A program made the position numbers and the translations under genes. Source: Bacteroidota bacterium (GTDB lineage Bacteria > Bacteroidota > Ignavibacteria > SZUA-365). Taken from it: 33,603 nt of DNA. Under the pieces are notes generated by a model. The model saw only the letters and a program-made list of their open reading frames with translations, made no database searches and was not told where the DNA came from. The stretch is from contig QKAF01000010.1 in NCBI GenBank assembly GCA_003246455.1, positions 1-33,603 on the forward strand, in the 5' to 3' direction. Below are positions 1 to 7,270 of this stretch, in pieces (position 1 is the stretch's first letter; the number at the start of each line of letters is the position of its first letter).

Positions 1-752
1 TTGAAGCGCGAGCCGAGGATGACATTCGGCGCCCATGTCTCCGACACCGGCTCGATGCGGAGACTGCGCCTGCCCGCCGTGTGGATTTCAAAGGCCGTGC
101 TGTCTTGCGTGCCCAGCCAGTCGGTCGAATCAATGGTCCCGCTGTTTCCGCCGACCTGCCAGCCCGCCGCGGCCGTCGACGCGATGCGAAGCGTTCCGTC
201 CTCCCCCGTAATCTCGATTCCTTCTCCCGCCAGCAGACGCACCGTATCCGTCCACCCGTTCAGCGACCGGACGACTGCACCGGAAGAGAGATCCGCGCCT
301 GTCACGCTCCCGTCACGGATTCCCGCGGACGTCACGCTGCCGTCTTCGACCGCGCCGCTGCGGAGACTGTATCCCATGGCGGTCAGCGCCACGCGCGGCG
401 TCATTTCGATTTCTGGTTCCACCGTCAGTCCGAGCCAGTACGGCCGGTCGAAGGGCAGGTCGAGTGCCTTCGTCGTTCCGAGGACGACATCGAAGATGCC
501 TTCGGTCACCATGACCGTGTGCGCTTCTTCCCACAGTGCGGCGCCGCCTGCCTCACGGTCGTACAGCGCGAAGCGCATGGCGTACACGCTGTCGGGAGCA
601 TCCGATCCGGCGGATTGCCGGAGGGCGCCCTGGTAGTTGATCAGCCGTGGAACCTGGGCCTGCGCGTTAGCCAGGCACATGCATACCGCGGTGCATATCG
701 CCAGCAGGCAGTTCACCGCGTTCCGGGACGGACTGTGTCTTTGCTGTTTCAT
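1..752 (-). CDS. Secreted S74/tail-fibre-like protein, N-terminal part (runs off window)
   Basis: Reading the minus strand from an ATG at 752 gives an open frame that reaches the window edge without a stop (about 250 residues). It begins MKQQRHSPSRNAVNCLLAIC, a positively charged start followed by a hydrophobic signal peptide ending near ANAQAQ. The mature part starts with VPRLINYQGALR, then a compact beta-rich segment (ALYDREAGGAALWEE, GIFDVVLG), and repeated G-S-V-T-like motifs (AVEDGSVTSAGIRDGSVTGADL). The end carries NVILGSRF. From family knowledge, LINYQG N-termini followed by such repeats are common in Bacteroidota/Chlorobi secreted proteins, often ending in a YadA-head-like or S74 intramolecular chaperone domain; that end is not visible here. 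The ATG overlaps the stop of the upstream gene by ATGA, so the two are probably translationally coupled. Signal peptide and frame are clear; the function is an inference. Confidence 0.78.
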   Translation of the reverse strand, partial: MKQQRHSPSRNAVNCLLAICTAVCMCLANAQAQVPRLINYQGALRQSAGSDAPDSVYAMRFALYDREAGGAALWEEAHTVMVTEGIFDVVLGTTKALDLPFDRPYWLGLTVEPEIEMTPRVALTAMGYSLRSGAVEDGSVTSAGIRDGSVTGADLSSGAVVRSLNGWTDTVRLLAGEGIEITGEDGTLRIASTAAAGWQVGGNSGTIDSTDWLGTQDSTAFEIHTAGRRSLRIEPVSETWAPNVILGSRF

Positions 753-1252
753 CGTAGTACCACCATTCTTCTCTGTGCAATCCGGGAGGAAGTTCGGAGT
801 TCGTAGATATACACGCCCTGGGCCAGGTGCCCCACGGCCACGGCAATTCCCTGCCTTCCCGCCGGAAGGTCGCGTCGTTCTTCTTCGTGCACGACGCGGC
901 CGAGCAGATCGTACACCCGAAGACGCACGCTTTCCGGCGCGGGCAGGTCAAACATGATGGTGGTTGTCGCGGAAGAAGGGTTGGGGAAGTTCTGCAGCAG
1001 CGCGAAACGCTCCGGCGCGGGACTGCCGGCGGCCTGCGTGACGTGCGGATGCCAGAAACCGAGATCGGCGAAACGCAGGGCATTCCGTACATGACCGACG
1101 GCCGGCTGACCGAGCGTTCCGTGTACCGAGAAACGGTCGCCCGCGGCACGCCCCCCGCCGCCGCTCGCCACGCGGCGGGATTCCATCCACTGCGACGGGG
1201 CCGGGACAACGCACCCGCACAGCAGAACGATAATCAGAACAGTGCGCGGCAT
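749..1252 (-). CDS. Small secreted protein with T9SS type A sorting domain
   Basis: A 167-residue protein starting at an ATG preceded by CGGAG about 8 nt upstream. Residues 1-21 form a signal peptide (MPRTVLIIVLLCGCVVPAPS). A short middle segment contains SGGGGRAAGDRFSVHGTLGQ and ends in DLGFW, a glycine-rich GQ/GFW module often found just before T9SS tails in this phylum. From about residue 80 comes a type A sorting domain: LLQNFPNPSSATTTIMFDLP, VRLRVYDLLGRVV, LAQGVYIYEL. There is almost no other mature sequence, so this is little more than a signal peptide, a GQ module and a sorting tail. It overlaps the next gene by 4 bp. Likely exported by T9SS to the cell surface or medium; the role beyond that is unknown. 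Confidence 0.85.
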   Translation of the reverse strand: MPRTVLIIVLLCGCVVPAPSQWMESRRVASGGGGRAAGDRFSVHGTLGQPAVGHVRNALRFADLGFWHPHVTQAAGSPAPERFALLQNFPNPSSATTTIMFDLPAPESVRLRVYDLLGRVVHEEERRDLPAGRQGIAVAVGHLAQGVYIYELRTSSRIAQRRMVVLR

Positions 1253-1285
1253 GGCTGCTCCGATTCGAATTTGCGATGAATATTA

Positions 1286-1307
1286 TCCTGTATACCGGAA
1301 TATAGGA
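1286..1307. promoter_or_regulatory. Imperfect 22-bp palindrome upstream of the T9SS gene
   Basis: A dyad centred between 1296 and 1297 (CCGG core) has TCCT/AGGA ends and TAT/ATA inner arms; 18 of 22 positions are symmetric. It sits 34-55 bp upstream of the ATG at 1252. On the minus strand it covers a TATATT-like element, with TTG 19 nt further upstream. This could be an operator over the promoter of the two-gene unit. No regulator is identified. Confidence 0.35.
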
Positions 1308-1361
1308 ATTTCACGTTCGAACGCAACCCCTGTGCGTCCGATCCGTCGGGCGGGGAAGCGG

Positions 1362-1814
1362 CTAGATGCCGCGGAGGGCGTCGAGCGCCGCGTTGGTCTG
1401 CCGCGCTTCCGCTTCGGAGATTCCGGAGAACAGCGAAAGCGTGTCGGCTTCGAGGTCGTCGATTTCCCGGAGCAGGTCGAGTCCCCGCTCGCTGATGACG
1501 ACCCCCGCCTTGCGCCGGTCCTCCGTCGACGGGAGACGATCGACGAGGCCCTTGGCCTGCAGACGGTCGATGAGGCGCGAGGCGTCGGACATTTTGTCGA
1601 GCATGCGTTCACGCAGCAGGGTGATGGTCGCGGGCGCCGGATGCTGCCCCCGGAGGATGCGCAGCAGGTTGTACTGCTGGATGGTGAGTCCGTAGGGACG
1701 CAGCGATTCGGCCAGATGCGACACAAGCCAGCCGTGAGTATACAGGATATTCACGGCCAGCTTGTGGTATTCGCTTTTGAAGGATTTCTGCTGAATCTCT
1801 TCTTCGAGTTTCAT
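1362..1814 (-). CDS. MarR-family transcriptional regulator
   Basis: A 150-residue protein of usual MarR length. The N-terminal helix is followed by the winged-helix region: LRPYGLTIQQYNLLRIL (helix leading into the HTH), LLRERMLDKMSDASRLIDRL (recognition helix with the typical D-x-S-x-x-S/T pattern), KGLVDRLPSTEDRRKAGVVI (beta wing with the family's conserved D-R-R motif), then C-terminal dimer helices ending GI. MarR proteins are dimeric repressors that leave DNA when a ligand binds or a cysteine is oxidised; this one has no cysteine, so ligand control is more likely. Its ATG directly abuts the stop of the yceI gene (TGA then ATG), so it is cotranscribed as the distal gene. The palindrome upstream of yceI is the obvious candidate operator, which would make the operon autoregulated. 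The ligand is unknown. Confidence 0.95.
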   Translation of the reverse strand: MKLEEEIQQKSFKSEYHKLAVNILYTHGWLVSHLAESLRPYGLTIQQYNLLRILRGQHPAPATITLLRERMLDKMSDASRLIDRLQAKGLVDRLPSTEDRRKAGVVISERGLDLLREIDDLEADTLSLFSGISEAEARQTNAALDALRGI

Positions 1815-2402
1815 TCAGGATTTTTTCTGCAGCTGTACGTTGATGTTGAAATCGACATCCTTGCTGACGACGGCGCCGCCGGCTTCCATCATAGTATTCC
1901 ATTTGAGATCGTAATCAAAACGGTTGATCGATCCGGAGAGGCGGAACCCGGCCTTGGTGTTGCCCCAGGGATCTTTCACGGTACCGTTGAATACCACATC
2001 GAGTTCGACGCGCTTCGTCTTGTCGCGGATGGTGAGATCGCCGAGAAGCTTGTACTTGCTGCCCGCCACCTTTTTCATTGACACGCTCTTGAAGATCATC
2101 TTCGGGTACTTCTCCGCATTGAAGAAATCATCCGACCGCAGATGCGCATCGCGCTTCTCGTTGTCGGTGGTGAGGCTCGCCACGTCGGCGGTGAACTCGA
2201 TCGAGGCGCCCTCGAACGAGTCGCCCTTCGTCTGCACGGTGCCGTCGAACGCGGTGAATTTTCCGTCCACGGTCGTGATGACGAGATGCGTCACTTCGAA
2301 CCCGATGGTGGTGTGCGACTTGTCGAAAACCCAGGTCGACTGTGCGTTGGCGGATGCGGCAAGACCAAAGGCGAAAAACAGGAAAAGATATATGGCTTTC
2401 AT
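1815..2402 (-). CDS. YceI-family periplasmic lipid-binding protein
   Basis: 195 residues from the ATG at 2402, chosen because it is preceded by CGGAG and starts a clean signal peptide (MKAIYLFLFFAFGLAASANA). An upstream in-frame start at 2459 would put 19 odd residues before the signal and lies inside the promoter palindrome. The mature protein shows the YceI pattern: STWVFDKSHTTIGFEVTHL, GKFTAFDGTV, IEFTADVASLTT followed by NEKRDAHLRSDDFF, KYPKMIFKS, GDLTIRDKTKRVELDV, WGNTKAGFRLSGSINRFDY. YceI proteins are lipocalin-like barrels that bind isoprenoid-type lipids in the periplasm. The gene is first in an operon with marR, a pairing seen elsewhere in Bacteroidota, so its expression is probably controlled by the neighbouring regulator. 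Family certain; the lipid ligand is not visible from sequence. Confidence 0.95.
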   Translation of the reverse strand: MKAIYLFLFFAFGLAASANAQSTWVFDKSHTTIGFEVTHLVITTVDGKFTAFDGTVQTKGDSFEGASIEFTADVASLTTDNEKRDAHLRSDDFFNAEKYPKMIFKSVSMKKVAGSKYKLLGDLTIRDKTKRVELDVVFNGTVKDPWGNTKAGFRLSGSINRFDYDLKWNTMMEAGGAVVSKDVDFNINVQLQKKS

Positions 2403-2426
2403 GATGGATCGCTCCGGTTGATGATG

Positions 2427-2481
2427 AAAAAGATGTTCCGTCATATATTTCGAATTCAAATATATGTTACAACATCTTTTT
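2427..2481. promoter_or_regulatory. 55-bp nested palindrome, candidate MarR operator
   Basis: Two pairs of perfect inverted arms share one centre at 2454. The inner pair is CATATATTT (2442-2450) and AAATATATG (2458-2466), 9 bp each. The outer pair is AAAAAGATGTT (2427-2437) and AACATCTTTTT (2471-2481), 11 bp each. The inner right arm overlaps the proposed -7 box of the yceI-marR promoter, so binding there would block transcription. MarR operators are typically AT-rich palindromes, and two nested dyads could hold two dimers. A hairpin-type attenuator is less likely because the predicted start point leaves only half of the dyad in the transcript. Confidence 0.6.
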
Positions 2482-2487
2482 TCGCAA
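2457..2487 (-). promoter_or_regulatory. Bacteroidota-type promoter for yceI-marR
   Basis: On the minus strand TTG (2487-2485) is followed after 20 nt by TATATTTG (2464-2457), an exact match to the TAnnTTTG -7 box of Bacteroidota primary sigma promoters. Transcription would start near 2451, about 50 nt before the yceI ATG. Confidence 0.55.
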
Positions 2488-2595
2488 CAGAAGTTCCACT
2501 CTCCGGGATTTTTTTTCGAAAAAAAACATCCGGACCATGAATCTGCTCCATTCGGCGTATATTCAACGTTTTCTGCCCCCGGGCGATCGTTCGAA

Positions 2596-3630
2596 TTATC
2601 CGCCGACGGCTGATGCGGAGACGGGAATATCCTTGTGGTAGACCTTGTTCCGTCCGGAACGCTGGGCTTCGAAGACGGAATGCTTGGCGGAAAGTATCAG
2701 ATCCTCGATCGTCGCTGCGTCCTCGGGATACACCGCAACACCGCAGCTGACCGACGTTTCCAGGTCATGCTCGGTGAACGTATGGGCACGGATGGTTTCG
2801 CACACGGCGAGAGCAGTCTCGATCGCTTCTTCCGCCGTGGTATGCGGCAGCATCATGATGACCTCGTCCGCCCCGTAGCGGCAGGCGCTGTCGTAGGTGC
2901 GGAGCTGGCGGTTGACGACGACGCCGAACTCCCGCATGAACGCCCGCCGGGTCGCGCCGCCGTAGGTGTTCGAGATGCGCTTGTAGTTGTCGATGTCCAT
3001 CATGATCAGGCCGAGGTGCTCCCCGGTGCCCGCCGCGCGCGCGAGATTCTGCGCCAGGCTTTCCGAGAAGAAGGAATAGCGCTGCAGTTCCGTCTCATGA
3101 TCGATGCGGTCGAGACGGAGATTGTCTTCATACAGCCGGTTCTGATAGAACGCGAGCGCGGCAATGCGCGCGAAGGCGTTGAACACCGGGATGTCGCTTT
3201 CGACGAAGGTGTCTTTCTCCTCGCTGTCGGCATAGAGATACCCGATGGTCTGATGGTGCACCGCGATCTGCACGCAGAGGCAGGATGCGAACGGCTGTTC
3301 GAGCTGGACGCTGCGGGCGACCTCGGGGAGAAGGCTCGCGTCGGAAATGAGTATCGGGCGCCCCGTCCAGAGCATCTCCCCGATGGAACCGGTCGCGACC
3401 TGCTGGCGGAAACTCTTGCAGAATGCGTGGGAGATGCCGCTGCAGTTTTCGATGCTGAGATATTCGCTCTCGCTGTCGATGAGCACGATGGCGCAGCTGC
3501 GAGAGGCATAGAGGCGCGTGAGACGATCGACGACGAAGTGGAATACGCGTTCGTAATGACGGTGCGTCGCCAGCAGCTGAAGCAGCTCCATGACGAATTC
3601 CGTGCACTGGGCAGACTGCATTTCTTTCAT
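2596..3630 (-). CDS. GAF-GGDEF protein with altered active site, possible c-di-GMP receptor
   Basis: 344 residues, with GGAGGTGA just before the ATG. There is no signal peptide or membrane segment, so it is cytosolic. A GAF domain spans roughly residues 20-165 and a GGDEF domain roughly 195-335 (LIMMDIDNYKRI to SGRNKVYH). The signature motif reads GADEV (253-257) instead of GGDEF, and the usual ND..GH..GD segment after the first metal aspartate is SNTYGGATRR. In contrast RTYD (244-247), exactly five residues before the motif, matches the RxxD inhibitory site that binds c-di-GMP. The metal-binding Asp in MMDID and the Glu of GADEV remain, so weak cyclase activity cannot be excluded. Proteins with a poor A-site and good I-site often act as c-di-GMP effectors; PelD pairs GAF with such a domain. 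The gene stands alone behind its own promoter. Confidence 0.9.
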   Translation of the reverse strand: MKEMQSAQCTEFVMELLQLLATHRHYERVFHFVVDRLTRLYASRSCAIVLIDSESEYLSIENCSGISHAFCKSFRQQVATGSIGEMLWTGRPILISDASLLPEVARSVQLEQPFASCLCVQIAVHHQTIGYLYADSEEKDTFVESDIPVFNAFARIAALAFYQNRLYEDNLRLDRIDHETELQRYSFFSESLAQNLARAAGTGEHLGLIMMDIDNYKRISNTYGGATRRAFMREFGVVVNRQLRTYDSACRYGADEVIMMLPHTTAEEAIETALAVCETIRAHTFTEHDLETSVSCGVAVYPEDAATIEDLILSAKHSVFEAQRSGRNKVYHKDIPVSASAVGG

Positions 3631-3753
3631 GACTCACCTCCATGCAGAGCGTGACCCTGCGGTTTCTATGAAGAAGGGTGTGCAGTCAACAGGATCACCC
3701 CGGCGGATATCGCGGCGGGGAAAACAGGCGGATGAACGTCGGGAGACACCGGT

Positions 3754-3782
3754 ATTGTACCTGTTCGGCGCGTGATTGTCAA
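3754..3782 (-). promoter_or_regulatory. Sigma70-type promoter for the GAF-GGDEF gene
   Basis: The minus strand carries TTGACA (3782-3777), a 17-nt spacer, and TACAAT (3759-3754): a full -35 consensus and a 5/6 match to TATAAT at ideal spacing. The predicted start near 3747 gives a leader of about 117 nt before the ATG at 3630. I recognise no known riboswitch in that leader. This is the only strong signal in the 281-bp gap 3631-3911 apart from the terminator at 3800-3836. Confidence 0.6.
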
Positions 3783-3799
3783 GCGGAATCGCAGGCACC

Positions 3800-3836
3800 A
3801 AAAACAGAAATCCCGGTCGTTGGACCGGGATTTCTG
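3800..3836 (-). terminator. Rho-independent terminator of the thioredoxin gene
   Basis: A perfect 14-bp stem (CAGAAATCCCGGTC, 3805-3818, with its complement 3823-3836) and a GTTG loop are followed on the minus strand by TTTTT (3804-3800). It lies about 75 nt beyond the stop of the thioredoxin gene. Confidence 0.85.
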
Positions 3837-3911
3837 CCACCACTATTCAATCTTACAGGATGAGGAAGACTGAATGTTTATTGCCGGCGCTCCACGCGCG
3901 CCTGTGCAAAC

Positions 3912-4286
3912 TCAGTTCGCCGCCGCAGCCGGAGCTTCGGCGAGGAGAATTTCGTTGATCGCCTGGACAAATGATTCCTTCGGCAGTGCGCCGGCGGCCA
4001 TCTGCGGCTTGTCACCCATCGGGACAAAGAGAATCGACGGGATGCTGCGGATACCGAACACCGCGGCAAGCTCCTGCTCGGCTTCGGTGTCGATCTTATA
4101 GATATCGATCTTGCCTTCGTATTCCTTGGCAAGCTCTTCGAGCACGGGAGCCACCATGCGGCAGGGCGCACACCAGTCGGCGTAGAAGTCGATGATGCAC
4201 GGACGCTCGCCGGCGAAATCCCATTCCTGCTTGTTCTCGTAATCGAAGACTTTCGCGAGAAAAGTCTGCTTTGTCAGATGTTCCAT
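3912..4286 (-). CDS. trxA: Thioredoxin
   Basis: 124 residues from the ATG at 4286, chosen because AGGA motifs (GAAGGAACAGGATTCTC) precede it and MEHLTKQTF matches the usual start of Bacteroidota thioredoxins; the longer frame only adds a lysine/arginine-rich stretch. The active site is WCAPC (Cys39 and Cys42), one residue different from classical WCGPC. The fold's other hallmarks are present: IIDFYADWCAPCRMVAPVLEEL, IYKIDTE, FGIRSIPSILF with the cis-proline. An insertion-like N-terminal strand (FDYENKQEWDFAGERPC) is typical of this phylum. It reduces disulfides in cytosolic proteins, fed by thioredoxin reductase, which is not in the window. Single gene with its own terminator; no clear promoter was found in the 125 bp upstream. 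Confidence 0.95.
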   Translation of the reverse strand: MEHLTKQTFLAKVFDYENKQEWDFAGERPCIIDFYADWCAPCRMVAPVLEELAKEYEGKIDIYKIDTEAEQELAAVFGIRSIPSILFVPMGDKPQMAAGALPKESFVQAINEILLAEAPAAAAN

Positions 4287-4411
4287 GAGAATCCTGTTCC
4301 TTCTATTTTTTTTCATAGTTCACGTTCATCGCCGTAACTGAACATATGATGCAGGGATGTGGAAGAGGATTCATCGTTGCGGAAAGATTTCCACATTCTT
4401 TGAAATCTCCG

Positions 4412-7192
4412 CTACGGGGCCATTTTCAACAATTTCACGGTTCGCTGCTGCCGTCCGTCATCGATGCGGAGGAAAAATATTCCCGCAGGGAGCGTGCGCA
4501 CGTCCATGCTGTGCGTCGAACGTCCCGCCGCGCAGTCGTGCCGCTCGGTCAGCCGCAGCCGCCCCTGGACGTCATGGACATCGAAGCGCAGCGAGGCCTG
4601 CCGCTCGTGGACGACTTCCACCTGGAGCCGGTCGCGCAGGGGCCGCGGCCAGAGCTGTGCGATGCGGAAACCTTCCGCCGCGGGGCCGCCGTCGATGCCG
4701 TCCAGTCCCGTGACGCGGGTCGCCCAAACGCCGCTTCCCTGTGTGGCCGCGAGCACGGATCCGTCAACGCGGCGGGCGTCGACATGATCCACGCAGACAA
4801 CGCCGATTCCGTCAGGCGATTCGCGCGACCAGACGGTGCTCATGCCCTCGAGACGCGTGGTGGAAAACAGCCCCGCGCTCGTTGCTGCGAAAAAGATCTC
4901 CCCGTCCTTGACCGGGAGAATCGCGAGCCATCGCACGGAGGGACCGTCCCCGGACCCGTCGGGTTTCTGTTCGAGGTTCCCGCTGACGGGCGACCAGCTG
5001 CTCCCCGCGTCGGTACTGAGAAACACGCTCTGAACGGCATAGTTGGAAAACACCGCGAAGACCCGGTCGTGATCGCGCGGGTCGACGGCGAGGCATGACA
5101 CGTAGCTCCCGGCCGGCACTCCCGGAACGTCGATCGGCGTCGCGGCAGGCGTGTCCCCCCGCACGTCGTCAACGCGCAGAATCCCGCCTCCGCTGCTGCC
5201 GACGTAGAGACGTCCCGAAGCATCGGAGGCACAGCCGATGGCGCTCACGTAATCGGGATCGGGAAATGCGGCAGCGGAAATGGGATGCCAGTTCAGATCC
5301 ACCAGGTTGGGATTCTGAATCGACGCGCCGATATCGTCTTTCCGCCACAGCATCGGCAGGCCCCCGAGATAGAAGGTGCTGCCGTCGTACGGATCCAGCG
5401 CGAAAACGGTGAAGAAGGAGAAATCGAGATCGTCGAGATTGTCCGGGCGCTGAATGGAAATTTCGTCCGGCGCACCGCTCGGAAGGAAGGTGACCCCGTA
5501 GATGCGGCCGGTATACACCGACGCGATCGCGAAGTCCCGGCCGGGTCCGACGGCGACGCCCATCCCGTCGCCGCCGATGATGCCCGTCCACGCCGCGGGA
5601 TCGGTGTCATCGAGATTGTAATACGTCGCATTGTCCTGCAGTCCCCCGATGCAGAATGCGTCAGCTGCGGTCGCGGGATCCTGCGCGACGCGATAGAACT
5701 GCGAGGTGATGAGCCCGCTGTTCCGCGTCGTCCAGGGAGGCTGCGACTGCCTGTCGAAAGGCGTGAACTGTATGCCGCCGTCATTGGCGACGAAAAGCTG
5801 TTCCGGATCCGAAGGCAGGAATGCGAATGCATGCTGGTCGGGATGGAGGTCGGTGTCGGACCAGCCGTACGGGTAGCCGCCGATGATGACGGTCTGCGCC
5901 GCGGTGGCGAACGCATTCGTAGACTTATAAAGATTGGTCCCGCCGAGATAGAGCAGATCCGGATTTTCCGGATGCACCGCCATCGCGATGCAGTAGCCGC
6001 CGAGCGAGGAGTAGCCGTTGTTCCCGGCATTGCCGATGCCGCCGTTCGGCAGCCCCGAGGTGCGCTGCTGCCAGACTCCCGTTCCCGTGGCGGGATTGTG
6101 GACGTACTTCCAGAGCGTGTGGCGGGAGGAGGTGAATGCGAGCTGGGGAATGGCATACGGCTCGGGCCGCTCCGTCAGCACGTACAGCGTGTACGGATCG
6201 GAGGGAGCCGCCGCCAGTTCCACGACGCGCGCGTTCCCGGGGAATCCGTCGGGCGTGATGTCGATCCAGTCCTGCCGGTCGGTGGAAATGAATATCCCCC
6301 GCTCCTCGGGAGTCCCCGCCACGACAGTGTAGCCGCCGATCGCCGCGTACGTCAGCACCGGCGTGATCACGATATCGGTAGAAAATGAAGGAGCCGACGG
6401 ATCGCCGAGAACATGTTCCCAGTGCGCCCCGTTGTCGACGGATCGAAGGATTTCCCCGTAACAGGCTGCGTACACCGCGCCGGCATCCCAGCCGTCCCCG
6501 GCGATCGCGAGGTCCCATACGCCGTGGAACGGGCTGGTCAGGCTGCCCTGCGCGGTCGTGACCGTCGACGGAAGCGCCGTCCAGGTCTCGCCGCGGTCGG
6601 TGCTCCGGTAGATACCGTTGCCGTACCCGACGGTGCGGGCGGTGGTCCGGATGCTTCGGTCGGTGGTGCTGAGCAGTTCGCCGGTGCCGTAGTACATGAC
6701 GTCATGCATTCCCGCACGCGGATCCTGCACGATGCATCCGACGTTCGGCTGGGCGTCGGGACTCGAGGTTTTCCGCCAGGTCTCGCCCCGGTCGCCGGAT
6801 TTCCAGAACCCGCCGCTCGCGCTGCCCGCGAAAAGGATACGATCGTCATCCACGTCGAACACCAGGTCGAGCATGCGGCCCGCCTGCGTCGTCGGTCCGC
6901 GCTGCTTCCAGCCCGGCACGTACGCGCCCCGCCCCAGTCGGCGCAGGGCGGCGGCATCGCGGTCCGCCACGGGCAGCGCCGCCGCAAAGGAGAATTCCCT
7001 GCTCCTGATGCCGGCCGGTATCGCCCCGGTCCGCGGGTCCCGCGTACGGAGTAGTTCGAACTGTGCAGAATAGTACAGGCGGTCGACGGGGGAGAGTTTG
7101 AGGTCCCGCGCGGTTGGGGCCGGCGGAGACGACAGGACGCCTGCGGCCGCAGCCGCACAAAAGAGGATGCAGACAGAAATGGCAGTACGCAT
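4412..7192 (-). CDS. Large secreted BNR/Asp-box beta-propeller protein with T9SS sorting domain
   Basis: 926 residues from the ATG at 7192, chosen because it opens directly on a signal peptide (MRTAISVCILFCAAAAAG); a start eight codons upstream (7216) is possible and neither has a good ribosome site. The mature part holds many sialidase-type Asp-box repeats (S-x-D-x-G-x-T-W): FWKSGDRGETW, IYRSTDRGETW, LRSVDNGAHW, FLSTDAGSSW. Intervening segments such as DLLYLGGTNLYKS, QLFVANDGGIQF and RLYVGSSGGGILR fit the sortilin/WD40-like propeller fold, probably two propellers. The last 80 residues are a type A sorting domain (LWPRPLRDRLQVEV, FDVHDVQGRL, LPAGIFFLRI, VKLLK). Expected at the cell surface. 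No sialidase catalytic residues were recognised; Asp boxes alone do not imply glycosidase activity. It is 78 bp downstream of the histidine kinase gene, same strand. Confidence 0.9.
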   Translation of the reverse strand: MRTAISVCILFCAAAAAGVLSSPPAPTARDLKLSPVDRLYYSAQFELLRTRDPRTGAIPAGIRSREFSFAAALPVADRDAAALRRLGRGAYVPGWKQRGPTTQAGRMLDLVFDVDDDRILFAGSASGGFWKSGDRGETWRKTSSPDAQPNVGCIVQDPRAGMHDVMYYGTGELLSTTDRSIRTTARTVGYGNGIYRSTDRGETWTALPSTVTTAQGSLTSPFHGVWDLAIAGDGWDAGAVYAACYGEILRSVDNGAHWEHVLGDPSAPSFSTDIVITPVLTYAAIGGYTVVAGTPEERGIFISTDRQDWIDITPDGFPGNARVVELAAAPSDPYTLYVLTERPEPYAIPQLAFTSSRHTLWKYVHNPATGTGVWQQRTSGLPNGGIGNAGNNGYSSLGGYCIAMAVHPENPDLLYLGGTNLYKSTNAFATAAQTVIIGGYPYGWSDTDLHPDQHAFAFLPSDPEQLFVANDGGIQFTPFDRQSQPPWTTRNSGLITSQFYRVAQDPATAADAFCIGGLQDNATYYNLDDTDPAAWTGIIGGDGMGVAVGPGRDFAIASVYTGRIYGVTFLPSGAPDEISIQRPDNLDDLDFSFFTVFALDPYDGSTFYLGGLPMLWRKDDIGASIQNPNLVDLNWHPISAAAFPDPDYVSAIGCASDASGRLYVGSSGGGILRVDDVRGDTPAATPIDVPGVPAGSYVSCLAVDPRDHDRVFAVFSNYAVQSVFLSTDAGSSWSPVSGNLEQKPDGSGDGPSVRWLAILPVKDGEIFFAATSAGLFSTTRLEGMSTVWSRESPDGIGVVCVDHVDARRVDGSVLAATQGSGVWATRVTGLDGIDGGPAAEGFRIAQLWPRPLRDRLQVEVVHERQASLRFDVHDVQGRLRLTERHDCAAGRSTHSMDVRTLPAGIFFLRIDDGRQQRTVKLLKMAP

Positions 7193-7270
7193 CGGTGCAC
7201 CGGTATAGTGGAACATGGATCTGCGAATCGAATACGGTATCGAATATGAATCACCCCCCCGGAGGGTGCT

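Noticed and set aside
3631..3753. c-di-GMP riboswitch in the leader of the GAF-GGDEF gene
   Set aside because: The leader has a GC-rich hairpin but no sequence resembling the conserved core of known c-di-GMP riboswitches.
4412..7192. Sialidase activity of the Asp-box protein
   Set aside because: Asp boxes are structural; the arginine triad and other catalytic residues of sialidases were not recognised.
7217..7270. Repeated TATTCGAT upstream of the Asp-box gene as a regulatory element
   Set aside because: Only two 8-bp copies, no dyad and no promoter match at sensible spacing.
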